A program made the position numbers and the translations under genes. 64,000 nucleotides of DNA from Methylotuvimicrobium alcaliphilum 20Z (GTDB taxonomy: Bacteria; Pseudomonadota; Gammaproteobacteria; Methylococcales; Methylomonadaceae). Positions within the stretch are counted from its first letter, which is position 1. Every line of letters starts with the position of its first letter. A model generated the notes under the pieces. It saw nothing but the letters and a program-made list of their open reading frames with translations. It had not been told where the DNA came from and ran no database searches. Shown here piece by piece: positions 35,826 to 43,592 of the stretch. The DNA lies in NCBI RefSeq assembly GCF_000968535.2, contig NC_016112.1:2666001-2730000 (forward strand). Reading direction: 5' to 3'.

Positions 35826-35940
35826 TTATTTTCTGCGATAAACATCGGAACCTTCGACTTTTTTCAGCTTGGATTCCAATCCTTTCACCGAGTCGGCGGA
35901 TATGAACATATAGTCTTGCGACAAACCGGAGTTCGGTATA
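35826..35940 (-). pseudogene. 3' part of an M48-peptidase-like gene split by the IS element
   Basis: Reading on from the IS edge, the minus strand encodes IPNSGLSQDYMFISADSVKG and ends YRRK before TAA at 35826-35828. It connects in sense with the broken end ...FIDNPS on the other side of the IS (37559). The piece has no start of its own. Confidence 0.75.
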
Positions 35941-35991
35941 TGTCAATGATTTTGAGACACCCATAATAAAAAATTAGTGTAGATTGTGAGT

Positions 35992-37066
35992 TTAGTTTTC
36001 CTGGTCGAGAGCCTCATTTGCCGTCCGTGAAGGGGGCGGGTTAATCCAAGCGGCTTCAGGTACGGCTTGGGCATGGGGTTGGCGGTTTTTGAAGCGTTCC
36101 GGATTGCGCTCGAATGCGGCATGCAGGACTTGCGTGCGCTGCGTAACTATCTCGACGGCTTGGCCGCTGTGAACGCTGGCCGGGGTTAACAGTGCAATGC
36201 CGGAGTGATAGTGGTCATGGTTGTACCAGTCGAAGAACGTTCCGCAAAAGCTTCTGGCATCTTCGATAGCGCCGAATTGAGCCGGAAAGCCCGGTCGGTA
36301 TTTCAAGGTCTTGAACTGCGCCTCGGAATACGGGTTGTCGTTGGAGACATGGGGCCGTGAATGGGTTTTGGTCACGCCCAGGTCAGCCAGCAGTTGCTCG
36401 ACGCCTTTGGAGGTCATACTGCTGCCGCGGTCGGCGTGAATAGTCAATTGGCCTTCACGGATAGTTTGCCGAGTACAGCTTTCGCCAATCAGTCGCTTAG
36501 CCAGCTCGGTGGATTCGCGGTGCGCTACCATCCAGCCGACCACGCAGCGGCTGAAAATGTCGATAATGACGTAGAGGTAGAAATACGTCCATTTGGCCGG
36601 GCCTTTGAGTTTGGTGATATCCCATGACCATACTTGGTTGGGCGCAGTGGCGAGTAACTCGGGCTTGGTGTAGTTGGGACGACGAAGCTGGTTGCGGCGC
36701 TCGCGCACTTCCTGGTGGCGCACCAGGATGCGATAGAGGGTGCTGATGGAGCACAGGTAAACGCCCTCGTCGAGCAGCGCCGCATAGACCTGATAAGGCG
36801 AGCAATCCATGAAACGCTCGCTGTGCAGATGCGCCAGGACGTGTAGCTCTTCGTCCGTACTCAGTGCCAGCGGCGGGCGCGGACGTTCGACCGGCCACGA
36901 AGAGCGATCTTGTTGTGCGCGATAAAACGAGGCACGGTTGAAGTTGAGCGCCTCGCAGGCGGCCTTAACGCCAACCTCACGGCTGAGTTCAAGCGTGGCC
37001 TTCATGATGCTCTCCCGGTGTGGGCTGGAATCTCGCACAAGCCCAGCAGTTGCGAAAGTTTTTTTT
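35992..37066 (-). CDS. IS3-family transposase OrfB (DDE integrase domain)
   Basis: About 355 residues in the -1 frame relative to orfA. Integrase core with WSWDITKLKGP (first Asp), IHADRGSSMTSKG (second Asp) and SNDNPYSEAQFKTLKYRP (Glu), plus the HTH_21 region (SPYQVYAALLDEGVYLCSIS). It is expressed as an OrfAB fusion by frameshifting at the A8 run (T8 on the plus strand, 37059-37066), where orfA reads QKKLSQLLG and orfB reads PKKTFATAG. The catalytic triad looks intact, so the element may be active. Confidence 0.88.
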
Positions 37067-37496
37067 GGACATCGATGATAGCCTCCGCCTGTGTTAGGCA
37101 TGCCTGCAAACGCTGAATTTCGGCTTGCAGACGAGCATTTTCAGCGGCTAACGGATTCTTGTCCGAAGGTTTGCGGCCACGCGGCTTGGATAGACCGGCG
37201 CGGATGGCCTGCTCACGTTCGCTGCGCCATTTGCTGAGATGTGAGGAATATAATCCCTCTGTGCGCAGCAACTTGCCGATGCAGCCCGGTTCGCTACACG
37301 CATCAGCCTGGGTCAAGATGCGCTCTTTGTATTCGGCGGTAAACGTCCGGCGGGCGGCCTTTTCAAGCACTTCGCTGGTGATGCGGGAAGGTTCCGCGGC
37401 GAACGCGGAGGACACTTCAGCCGCCCTACGGGCGTCTTGCGTGTCCTCCGCGTTCGCCGCGGCATGAGGAATAGCTTGTACGGTTGTGTCAGTCAT
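37002..37496 (-). CDS. IS3-family transposase OrfA
   Basis: 164 residues, longer than the usual 90-120. The helix-turn-helix part (RRTFTAEYKERILTQADAC, GKLLRTEGLYSSHLSKWR) begins only at about residue 50; the first 48 residues (AANAEDTQDARRAAEVSSAF and so on) are encoded by a long palindrome at 37394-37462. The leucine-zipper region (NARLQAEIQRLQACLTQAEAI) follows. Start ATG at 37496 with GGAG eight bases upstream. The A8 slippery run sits near its 3' end. Confidence 0.85.
   Translation of the reverse strand: MTDTTVQAIPHAAANAEDTQDARRAAEVSSAFAAEPSRITSEVLEKAARRTFTAEYKERILTQADACSEPGCIGKLLRTEGLYSSHLSKWRSEREQAIRAGLSKPRGRKPSDKNPLAAENARLQAEIQRLQACLTQAEAIIDVQKKLSQLLGLCEIPAHTGRAS
37394..37462. repeat. 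Long perfect palindrome within IS orfA
   Basis: Two exact 22-base arms, 37394-37415 and 37441-37462 (outer CCGCGGCGAACGC, inner GGAGGACAC), flank a 25-base centre that itself has CGCCC-TAC-GGGCG. The structure could form a stable cruciform or mRNA hairpin close to the orfA start. Confidence 0.85.
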
Positions 37497-37558
37497 GAGA
37501 TTTTCTCCGAAAATGTTCCCTAATTAATGCATGGGGCGGTGTCTCAGGTATATTGACA

Positions 37559-38531
37559 CAGAGGGGTTATCGATGAACGATGAAACTTGTTCGTCGACTT
37601 TTGCCTGCGTCTGCCAAAATTTCGGTTTGATTCGGTAAGCGATCACATAGCAAGGATATTCCGGCATGTATTTGACCGATTTTTGCACCTGATACACCTT
37701 CGCAATGACCGGGTGCCGATCGAAATAGTCGACAAAATCGGCGACGATGTCGGGGTCTAGGCCGTGTGGAATGAATTCGTCGGATTCCAGAATCAGCGAT
37801 CTCTCTTCCTGCGCGGAATTACGCAGATATTCCCAATTTTCCAAGCGCTCGTAAAATGGCTCGGCTTCTTGCTCACGCCCTGCATCGTTATAAAACTCGA
37901 TCGCGTAGCGGCACAGATTGGGCAAATATTCGGGGAATTTTTCCATCCATTTCTCAATATCCGCCAGTTGGCTTTCATCTTTTTCAATGATCAACCGGTA
38001 CCAGAAACAATTGATTGCGGCGCTTGAGTTTTCAGGATAGCGGCGCAACAGCTCCCGGTTCGCGCTATCAAAAAGCGCATAGTCGTTCAAACGGTTAGCC
38101 GCTGTAATCAGCTCGTCCAATTCGGTATCGTTCAAATCTTGTATCGCCTTTTCCCGCAGATCTTGGTATTTTTCCGACCATGAACGAAATTCATTATGGC
38201 TGACTTGCCAATTTTCCTGCGCCTCGACTTGCCACTCGTCATTGAATCGGCAGATCAGCTTGGCCTCCATCGCGCCGAGCAATCGAGTAGCCGCGGATTC
38301 TGCCGGCGCTTGCGGAGCCTTGAATGATGCCGACAATGCCGCCAAGCGGTCGGATATCGCCGGATGGATCGCCGAGTAATTGGTTTTTTCCTTCAATGCA
38401 AATTCAACCGCTTCGGAAACGTTTTCAACCGAAGCAAAAAACTGCGGAACATCGGCATAAGGTCTAACGGATTGAATATCGTCTTCGTGATGGCTTTTAT
38501 CCCAAATCTTTCTCCAGAATACGGAGTCGAA
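37559..38531 (-). pseudogene. M48-peptidase-like gene fragment, truncated at the 5' end and by the IS
   Basis: The frame is open from 38531 (an in-frame TAA is just before) to the IS edge. FWRKIWDKSHHEDDIQSVRP, ASVENVSEAVEFALKEKTNYS, then the family hallmark HPAISDRLAAL and PAESAATRLLGAMEAKLICRFNDEWQ match the C-terminal half of M48 metallopeptidases with TPR-like helices. The zinc-binding HExxH domain that should precede it is missing: upstream DNA is only short repeats. Apparent start codons inside (for example the TTG at 38396) are not the true start. The gene is dead twice over, by 5' deletion and by insertion. Confidence 0.75.
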
Positions 38532-38539
38532 TTAATTCA

Positions 38540-38790
38540 TGCTCTTTCCCGAGCTCCAGCTTGGGAAAGAAACCCCGGAAGCTCCAGCTTCCAGTGACCG
38601 ACACAACCTCCGCACACTCTCAATCAACCCCGACTCGCTCGTTCATTCTTTCTTGATTGTCGGGAAGCTAGAGCTTCCTGATCAGGTTACCCAAGCTGGA
38701 GCTTGGGTAACAGCATATTTTAGTTTTTGCGACTACGACCTGGCCCCTGCTCGGACACTTGGCTTCGGCAAGCTGAAGCATCTTCCTAAT
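38540..38790. repeat. Cluster of AGCTTGGG/CCCAAGCT-type palindromes
   Basis: Several nested palindromes: CCCGAGCTCCAGCTTGGG near 38548, GGAAGCTCCAGCTTCC at 38577-38592, GGGAAGCTAGAGCTTCC near 38661, and a 26-base palindrome GTTACCCAAG...CTTGGGTAAC at about 38687-38712. They replace the missing 5' half of the M48-like gene. No gene. Confidence 0.7.
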
Positions 38791-38818
38791 CAGGACATCT
38801 TTTAAATGAGGCCGGCTT

Positions 38819-39007
38819 ATGAAACTCGCCAAAAATCACCCTTCACAAGAAAGCCAAGTGATTCAAATGGCATTGAATAAAGCCATTGCCAATGCATTAG
38901 AGAAAAAACGCAAGCTCGGCCAATATGCGGTGATGTGGGAAAACAATCGGGTGGTTTATAAAGGCGCCGATGCGCCGGATAGGCATGACGACAAACAAAC
39001 GACTTGA
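38819..39007 (+). CDS. Small conserved-looking hypothetical protein
   Basis: 62 residues: MKLAKNHPSQESQVIQMALN, a helix AIANALEKKRKLGQYAVMW, then ENNRVVYKGADAPD. GAGG stands 9 to 12 bases before the ATG, a good site. The compact helix plus strand with a charged tail looks like a real small protein. It is not recognised. Its place before the nif genes may be coincidence, since strands differ. Confidence 0.55.
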   Translation: MKLAKNHPSQESQVIQMALNKAIANALEKKRKLGQYAVMWENNRVVYKGADAPDRHDDKQTT

Positions 39008-39087
39008 AAACGAAAATTCGGCGCACGAAAATTTAAAAGACACCAGTTCTTGCTATCAAACATTTCCGACTAATGGTTTTCACTGAT

Positions 39088-39109
39088 AAAAAACGGCCAT
39101 CCCGGCCAT
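39088..39109 (-). terminator. Terminator after nifS
   Basis: On the minus strand ATGGCC-GGG-ATGGCC-type hairpin followed by GTTTTTTATC, 30 bases beyond the nifS stop. The stem is short (GGCC paired with GGCC). Confidence 0.5.
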
Positions 39110-39140
39110 TTTACGGTGACATTAAAATCGCTTTCGAGAA

Positions 39141-40348
39141 TCAAGCATAGGTCGGCTGAAACGCCTGCTCGGGATTCGCGACCGGACCGTTGCCGTCCCA
39201 GTACGGCGACAGTTTCCGCAACGTCGCGACGATGCCCGGCATGACTTTCAAGACCTCCTCGACCTCATGCATCGTATTGTAACGCGAGAACGAAAAGCGG
39301 ATCGTGCCGTGCGCGGCGGTATACGGAATATCCATTGCGCGCATCACATGGGACGGCTCCAACGACCCCGAGGTACAGGCCGAACCGCTCGAAGCGGCGA
39401 TGCCGGCCTTGTTCAGCAACATCAAGATCGCCTCGCCCTCGATGTATTCGAAGGCGATGTCGGTCGTATTCGGCAGGCGGTTGTTCAAATCGCCGGTGAT
39501 GAAGCTATGCGGAATCTGTTCGACGATGCCGCGCTCCAAGCGGTCGCGCATCGCCTTGACCTGGATATTTTCATATTCCATGTATTCGAGCGCCAATTCG
39601 CAGGCCTTACCCAAACCGACGATAGAGGCTGAGTTTTCGGTGCCTGCTCGGCGGCCGCGTTCCTGGTGGCCTCCTCGCAGTAGCGGCCGGAAGCGAGTTC
39701 CTCTCCGCAGGTACAACACGCCGATTCCTTTCGGCGCATGCAGCTTATGTCCCGAAATCGACAGCATATCGATCTTGGTATCCTGCAACATCATCGGAAT
39801 CTTGCCGACCGCCTGCACCGCGTCGGTATGAAACATCACGCCGGCCGCATGGGCCATTTCGGCCATTTCGACGACTGGAAAAATCGTGCCGGTCTCGTTG
39901 TTCGCCCACATCACCGACACGATCGCGACCTGGTCGGACAACATTTTTTGTAGGCGTCCAGGCTCAAGCGGCCGCATTTATCGACCGGCAGGCGGTGTAT
40001 CGTATAGCCTTCCTTTTCGAGATATTCGCACAGACTCAGTATTGCCGGATGCTCGACCGTCGCCGTAATGATTTCCTTCTTGTTCGGCTGCGCCTTGATC
40101 GCCGACAGAATCGCGGTCGAATCCGATTCGGTGCCGCACGACGTGAAGATGATTTCGGAGTCGTGCTCGGCGCCGATCAATTCCTGCACCTGTTGCCGCG
40201 CTTTTTTGAGCGCCTTCGCGACGCCGTCGGCGAATTTGTGAATCGACGACGGATTGCCGAACTGTTCGGTAAAAAACGGCAGCATCGCATCGACGACGAG
40301 CGGGTCGACCTTGGTCGTGGCATTGTTATCGAGATAAATATCGCTCAT
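39141..40348 (-). pseudogene. nifS: Cysteine desulfurase NifS, apparent frameshift
   Basis: PLP enzyme that supplies sulfur for nitrogenase Fe-S clusters, partner of NifU. Two frames join: 39911-40348 (MSDIYLDNNATTKVDP... CGRLSLDAYKK) and 39141-39977 (MLSDQVAIVSVMWANNETG onward). One A too few in the A6 run (T6 on plus, 39944-39949) separates them; with A7 the protein would be about 402 residues, normal for NifS. PLP lysine in SISGHKLHAPKG, catalytic cysteine in SSGSACTSGSLEPSHVMRAM. Everything else is intact, so the shift may be a sequencing error or a very recent mutation. The gene begins two bases after the nifU stop. Confidence 0.85.
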
Positions 40349-40350
40349 GA

Positions 40351-41463
40351 TCAGCCTCCCGCCGCGACAGCGACCTTAGGCATTTGCGAGGCAGGAATAA
40401 CGCGAATGAATTCGCCCAAGACTTCCATCAAGCGCTGTTGTATGCCGGCGATCGTCATCGCGGCCATTTGGCAGCCGCTGCAAGCGCCCGTCATGTTGAT
40501 ATAGGCGGTGTTGTCGACGACTTCGACCAACTCGACGTCGCCGCCGTCGGCCATCAATTGCGGACGCAGCGATTCGAGTACTTCCTCGATTTTCTTGATG
40601 CGCTGCAGATTGGTCAGCGGTTTTTTCTCCATCACGACGGCTTCGATCGGCGCGGCATCCGGATCGAAGGTCTCGCCGCGTTCCTTCAAGACCCGCTCGA
40701 GTATGCCTTCGATGTCTTCATGACAAGCCGCGCAGCCGCCGCCCGCCTTCGTGAAGTTGGTGACGTCCTCGACCGTGCGCAATTTGTTGGCCCATACCAT
40801 TTCTTCGATCATCACCGCATCGATCGCGAAACATTTACAGATCAGCGCGCCTTCTTCGTGATCGTCCTCCCACTCCTCGCCCCGATAATTCGCGACGGCG
40901 GCTTGCAAGGCTTCGCGTCCCATCACCGAACAATGCATTTTTTCCGGCGGCAGCCCGTCCAACTCGTTCGCGATGTCCTGATTGCTGACTTTTAGCGCAT
41001 CATCGAGCGTCATGCCTTTGATGATTTCGGTCAGCACCGACGACGAAGCGATCGCCGAGCCGCAGCCGAAGGTTTGGAAACCGGCGTCCTCGATCACCTC
41101 TGATTCTTCGTTGACTTTCAAGGTCAAGCGCAACGCGTCGCCGGTAGTAAACGACGAACCGCATACGCAGCTTTTCACTGCATTCGGATTGGTGAACTTG
41201 AAGCCGGAGCCGTCCAGACTATCGACGAAATCGATCGACATGCCGTCCAATTTCGGCAAACTGAGCGGATCGACGAATACCTTGACTTCGCCGCAATCGA
41301 TCACGGTATCGTCTTGACTTTCTTTGGCCTCCAAACGCAGCCCATAGGACAAGCCGGAACAACCGCCGTCGGTTACTTCGATGCGCAGTCCGCCGGTCGG
41401 CTTGTCGGAACTGCTGATAAATCGGCCCACCGCTTTGACGGCGCTTTCGGTTAACGTAATCAT
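40351..41463 (-). CDS. nifU: Chimeric IscA-NifU Fe-S scaffold protein
   Basis: 370 residues from the ATG at 41463 (AGGAG eight bases upstream; a longer frame to 41514 is rejected). Residues 1-103 are an A-type carrier (IscA/NifIscA) with Cys35 in GGCSGL and Cys99/Cys101 in SCVCGSSF. At once, without the usual NifU N-terminus, the IscU part begins with [10 protein letters not shown], containing Cys134 in [14 protein letters not shown] and Cys178 in [11 protein letters not shown]. Then come the central [2Fe-2S] domain ([15 protein letters not shown]) and the C-terminal Nfu domain (GACSGCQMA). The first scaffold cysteine of NifU (in 'ACGDAL') is missing; TTGDAL stands there. Normally nifIscA and nifU are separate neighbours. 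It is transcribed with nifS from the sigma54 promoter just upstream. Confidence 0.88.
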   Translation of the reverse strand: MITLTESAVKAVGRFISSSDKPTGGLRIEVTDGGCSGLSYGLRLEAKESQDDTVIDCGEVKVFVDPLSLPKLDGMSIDFVDSLDGSGFKFTNPNAVKSCVCGSSFTTGDALRLTLKVNEESEVIEDAGFQTFGCGSAIASSSVLTEIIKGMTLDDALKVSNQDIANELDGLPPEKMHCSVMGREALQAAVANYRGEEWEDDHEEGALICKCFAIDAVMIEEMVWANKLRTVEDVTNFTKAGGGCAACHEDIEGILERVLKERGETFDPDAAPIEAVVMEKKPLTNLQRIKKIEEVLESLRPQLMADGGDVELVEVVDNTAYINMTGACSGCQMAAMTIAGIQQRLMEVLGEFIRVIPASQMPKVAVAAGG

Positions 41464-41509
41464 GATTGAGTCTCCTGAACGATTTGGCATTGATTTTGTT
41501 AATGTATAA

Positions 41510-41525
41510 AGCAACGCTCATGCCA
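41510..41525 (-). promoter_or_regulatory. Sigma54 -24/-12 promoter of nifU
   Basis: On the minus strand TGGCATGAGCGTTGCT, matching TGGCACR-N4-TTGCW with the invariant GG and GC ten bases apart. It ends about 46 bases before the nifU ATG. Confidence 0.8.
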
Positions 41526-41620
41526 TACCCAATTCAATATTTTAACCAATTGAAATTAAGAGAAGTTTTGTTACTCCCGGGGTGGCTTGCAGGCGCGATT
41601 AACGACAATCACAAATGCTT

Positions 41621-41636
41621 TGTCGCATTTACTACA
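41621..41636. promoter_or_regulatory. NifA-type upstream activator site
   Basis: TGT-N10-ACA (TGTCGCATTTACTACA), 96 bases upstream of the -24 element of the nifU promoter, the distance expected for a NifA enhancer. It is also just before the divergent nifZ-like gene. Confidence 0.65.
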
Positions 41637-41657
41637 AAACCCAGATAGGAGATGACA

Positions 41658-42044
41658 GTGAAAATAACAAAACTTGACATCGGCGATGTCGTTTATGCCG
41701 CAAACGATATCACCGACGACGGATCGATGCCCGATCACAGCGAAGGCGAACTCTTGGCCTTGGCCGGCGCACGCGGAATCATAGTCATGAAAGGCCTCAT
41801 CGAAGAGGCGCCGCAACGGCAAGTATTTCTAGTCCGTTTCGAAGACGCAACCCTGACGTTGGGAGGAGGATTTGTCTTCCGAAGGAAAATAAACCCAAAC
41901 CGGCTCAGCCGGACCAACCAAAAAACAATTCTTTTGGCAAGGAACGAGCATGAAATAACTTCTTCAAATGTCGGAAAGGGGTTCGGTGGCTCGATTGACA
42001 GGTGTCGGCGGCAGGGCAGATTTTTGCTCCTCGGCAATTGCTGA
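41658..42044 (+). CDS. nifZ: NifZ-like protein with altered C-terminus
   Basis: NifZ helps assemble the P-cluster of nitrogenase MoFe protein. The fold signature is KLDIGDVVYAANDITDDGSM, then EGELLALAGARGIIVMKG and RQVFLVRFEDATLTLG, similar to the SH3-like NifZ domain ('GD.V.A..D..NDG..P....G..L...G..G.V'). GTG at 41658 is chosen because AGGAG is six bases upstream; an ATG at 41652 would touch it. After about residue 75 the sequence turns basic and unlike the family, and the last 25 residues run into repeat B. One base fewer in the GGGAGGAGG stretch (about 41862-41870) would give TLGEDLSSEGK and an early stop, a more natural end. Divergent from nifU. Confidence 0.6.
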   Translation: MKITKLDIGDVVYAANDITDDGSMPDHSEGELLALAGARGIIVMKGLIEEAPQRQVFLVRFEDATLTLGGGFVFRRKINPNRLSRTNQKTILLARNEHEITSSNVGKGFGGSIDRCRRQGRFLLLGNC

Positions 42045-42227
42045 GTTACATGGATGTAATGAATGCAGAAAATGCAGGAGCATTTTTCTGCCCTGCATTG
42101 CCCTACTACACGTCATCCTTGGCGTAATGCAAAATCTGCATTCATGCCATCCATGGCAATCAGATTCCGCCGTCAAGACTACAAGGATGTATTTACGGCG
42201 TCCTGTCAAGCGAGTCACCGAATCTCC
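41977..42227. repeat. Repeat B, copy with nested element D
   Basis: Arms GGGGTTCGGTGGCTCG and CGAGTCACCGAATCTCC enclose GTGTCGGCGGCAGGG and GATGTATTTACGGCGTCCTG, as in the compact copy at 43344-43448, but a palindrome (42049-42155) has been inserted in the middle. It overlaps the end of the nifZ-like frame. Confidence 0.75.
42049..42155. repeat. Element D, palindrome nested in repeat B
   Basis: Left arm CATGGATGTAATGAATGCAG and right arm CTGCATTCATGCCATCCATG pair along most of their length; the centre has another CAGGAGCATT/ATGC pattern. Probably a separate small mobile palindrome. Confidence 0.65.
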
Positions 42228-42318
42228 ACAAAGCTTACTGTTTCTGGAAGTTATTTTGCGCATATTCCTAAAACGGTGCGAGGTTGGCCTGCAAACCTCG
42301 CACCTTATGCATTGTCGA

Positions 42319-43152
42319 TCAAGAAGCAACCGCCAAAAACACCGCATTGGCTTTAAAGGCCGCAACGACGCCGTTTCCTTCGGCAAGCCCCAGCTCCTCG
42401 ATGCTGTCGTTGGTCACCGTCGCATAGACCGAATTACCACCGGGGAGCCCAACGACGACTTCGGTATTCACCGCACCTTTTTGCAACCTCGACACCGTTC
42501 CCGACAATTGGTTACGCGCGCTCAGCCGGTACGGCCCCAAATCGGTCACGATCAGCACCTGCGGCGCCTTGATCAGCGCCACGACCTCGACGCCTTCCGC
42601 TACACCCAGGTTTTTCATCGACTCCTGGGTTATCGCGGCAACTAACGTGTCCCCGCCCTTCAATGCAATGACGATTTCGACATTGATACCGCCTTCGTGA
42701 ATCTCGCTGACGGTTCCGAAAAATTGATTACGTGCACTGGCTTTCATCAACGTTCTCCTGATTAAGTAATTGAATTCTGTATCGGCTTCCAATTCGCGGT
42801 TGATGCGATCCAGAAATCGATCGTGCTCCTTACGCAGCCTGGCCAACAGTTTCAACAGGCTTTTTCCGGCGTCGGTCAAAACACTGCCGCCGCCGTGTTT
42901 GCCGCCGATTGCGGTCGTCACCAATAGTCGCGGCGAAAGATTGTTGGCGCGCTCCAAGATTTCCCACGCCCCCTTGTAACTCAACCCGACCTTTTTCGCG
43001 GCGCGACTGAGCGAACCGGTCGATTCGATAGCGCTCAGTAAATTACACAACTTCCAAGTAAATCCTCCGGCAATGCGTAACTCGCCCTCGACAAGCCGTT
43101 CGAACGGCTTTTCTTTCGCGATAGCGGAGGATGGTTTTTCTGTTTCTTTCAT
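42319..43152 (-). CDS. modE: Molybdate-responsive regulator ModE (HTH plus two MOP domains)
   Basis: 277 residues from the ATG at 43152 (AAGGG nine bases upstream; another ATG at 43161 touches the site). Winged helix (about 25-95: FTWKLCNLLSAIESTGSLSR, SYKGAWEILERANNL, GGKHGGGSVLTDAG) and two tandem MOP/TOBE domains with the SARNQFFGTVSEI and SARNQLSGTVSRL starts that bind molybdate at dimer interfaces. With molybdate bound it should act on the two boxes at 45262-45285 and 45944-45967. Full-length classical ModE. Confidence 0.92.
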   Translation of the reverse strand: MKETEKPSSAIAKEKPFERLVEGELRIAGGFTWKLCNLLSAIESTGSLSRAAKKVGLSYKGAWEILERANNLSPRLLVTTAIGGKHGGGSVLTDAGKSLLKLLARLRKEHDRFLDRINRELEADTEFNYLIRRTLMKASARNQFFGTVSEIHEGGINVEIVIALKGGDTLVAAITQESMKNLGVAEGVEVVALIKAPQVLIVTDLGPYRLSARNQLSGTVSRLQKGAVNTEVVVGLPGGNSVYATVTNDSIEELGLAEGNGVVAAFKANAVFLAVAS

Positions 43153-43343
43153 GGTCGACATCCCTTAATTTTGCTGTAGACAATTCGAATTTTAATTGGA
43201 AACGTCACAACGATTCCAAAAATAGAACGACGTAAGCGTTCGTACCGTCGGCTATACAGGTTGATACTGCCGCCCAAAGTATGAAAATTATTGTTTAGCA
43301 AAGTTATTTTGGATTTGGTCATAAATAACTTCTCTATTTTATG

Positions 43344-43448
43344 GAGGGTTCGGTAACTCGATTGGCAGGTGTCGGCGGCAGGGAAAGCCGCCGTCAAGCT
43401 TACACGGACGTATTCACAGCGTCCTGTCAAGCGAGTTACCGAACCCTC
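43344..43448. repeat. Repeat B, compact copy
   Basis: GAGGGTTCGGTAACTCG at the left and its inverse CGAGTTACCGAACCCTC at the right, exact 17-base arms, with GGCAGGTGTCGGCGGCAGGG and CGTATTCACAGCGTCCTG inside. Conserved flanks continue outside (ATAAATAACTTC on the left, AACAAAGCTCATGGCTCC on the right). The best reference copy of the family. The rest of 43153-43592 holds no gene. Confidence 0.8.
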
Positions 43449-43528
43449 AACAAAGCTCATGGCTCCAGGACGTTATTAATAACGAAATCCTTTGTGCATA
43501 TTCTTTAATGTTCGCATAAACCACCCAC

Positions 43529-43558
43529 AAAAATAGTTACACCCTCTACTAGTGTAAT
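43529..43558 (-). terminator. Terminator after the porin gene
   Basis: On the minus strand TTACAC-loop-GTGTAA followed by CTATTTTTG, 35 bases beyond the stop of the alginate-export-type gene. Confidence 0.6.
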
Positions 43559-43592
43559 TTCGGTGTATAACTCGTCAGGAAAAAGTCTGTTG

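Larger units (their letters stand above)
35941..37558 (-). mobile_element. IS3-family insertion sequence
   Basis: 1618 bases, carrying overlapping orfA and orfB. Ends are imperfect inverted repeats: TGTCAATGATTTTGAGACACC on the left (plus strand from 35941) against TGTCAATATACCTGAGACACC on the right read inward, so the termini are TGT...ACA as usual for the family. I see no target duplication. It splits an M48-like gene. Confidence 0.85.

Noticed and set aside
35941-37558. Target-site duplication of the IS3 element
   Set aside because: The bases just outside the two ends (ATA on the left, CAG on the right) do not match for any length tried.
40384-40995. 203-codon plus-strand frame opposite nifU
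   Set aside because: Lies wholly antisense to a clear nifU; a mirror of codon bias in a conserved gene.
41968-42645. 225-codon plus-strand frame across repeat B and the 3' half of modE
   Set aside because: Half of it is repeat DNA and half is antisense to a certain gene.
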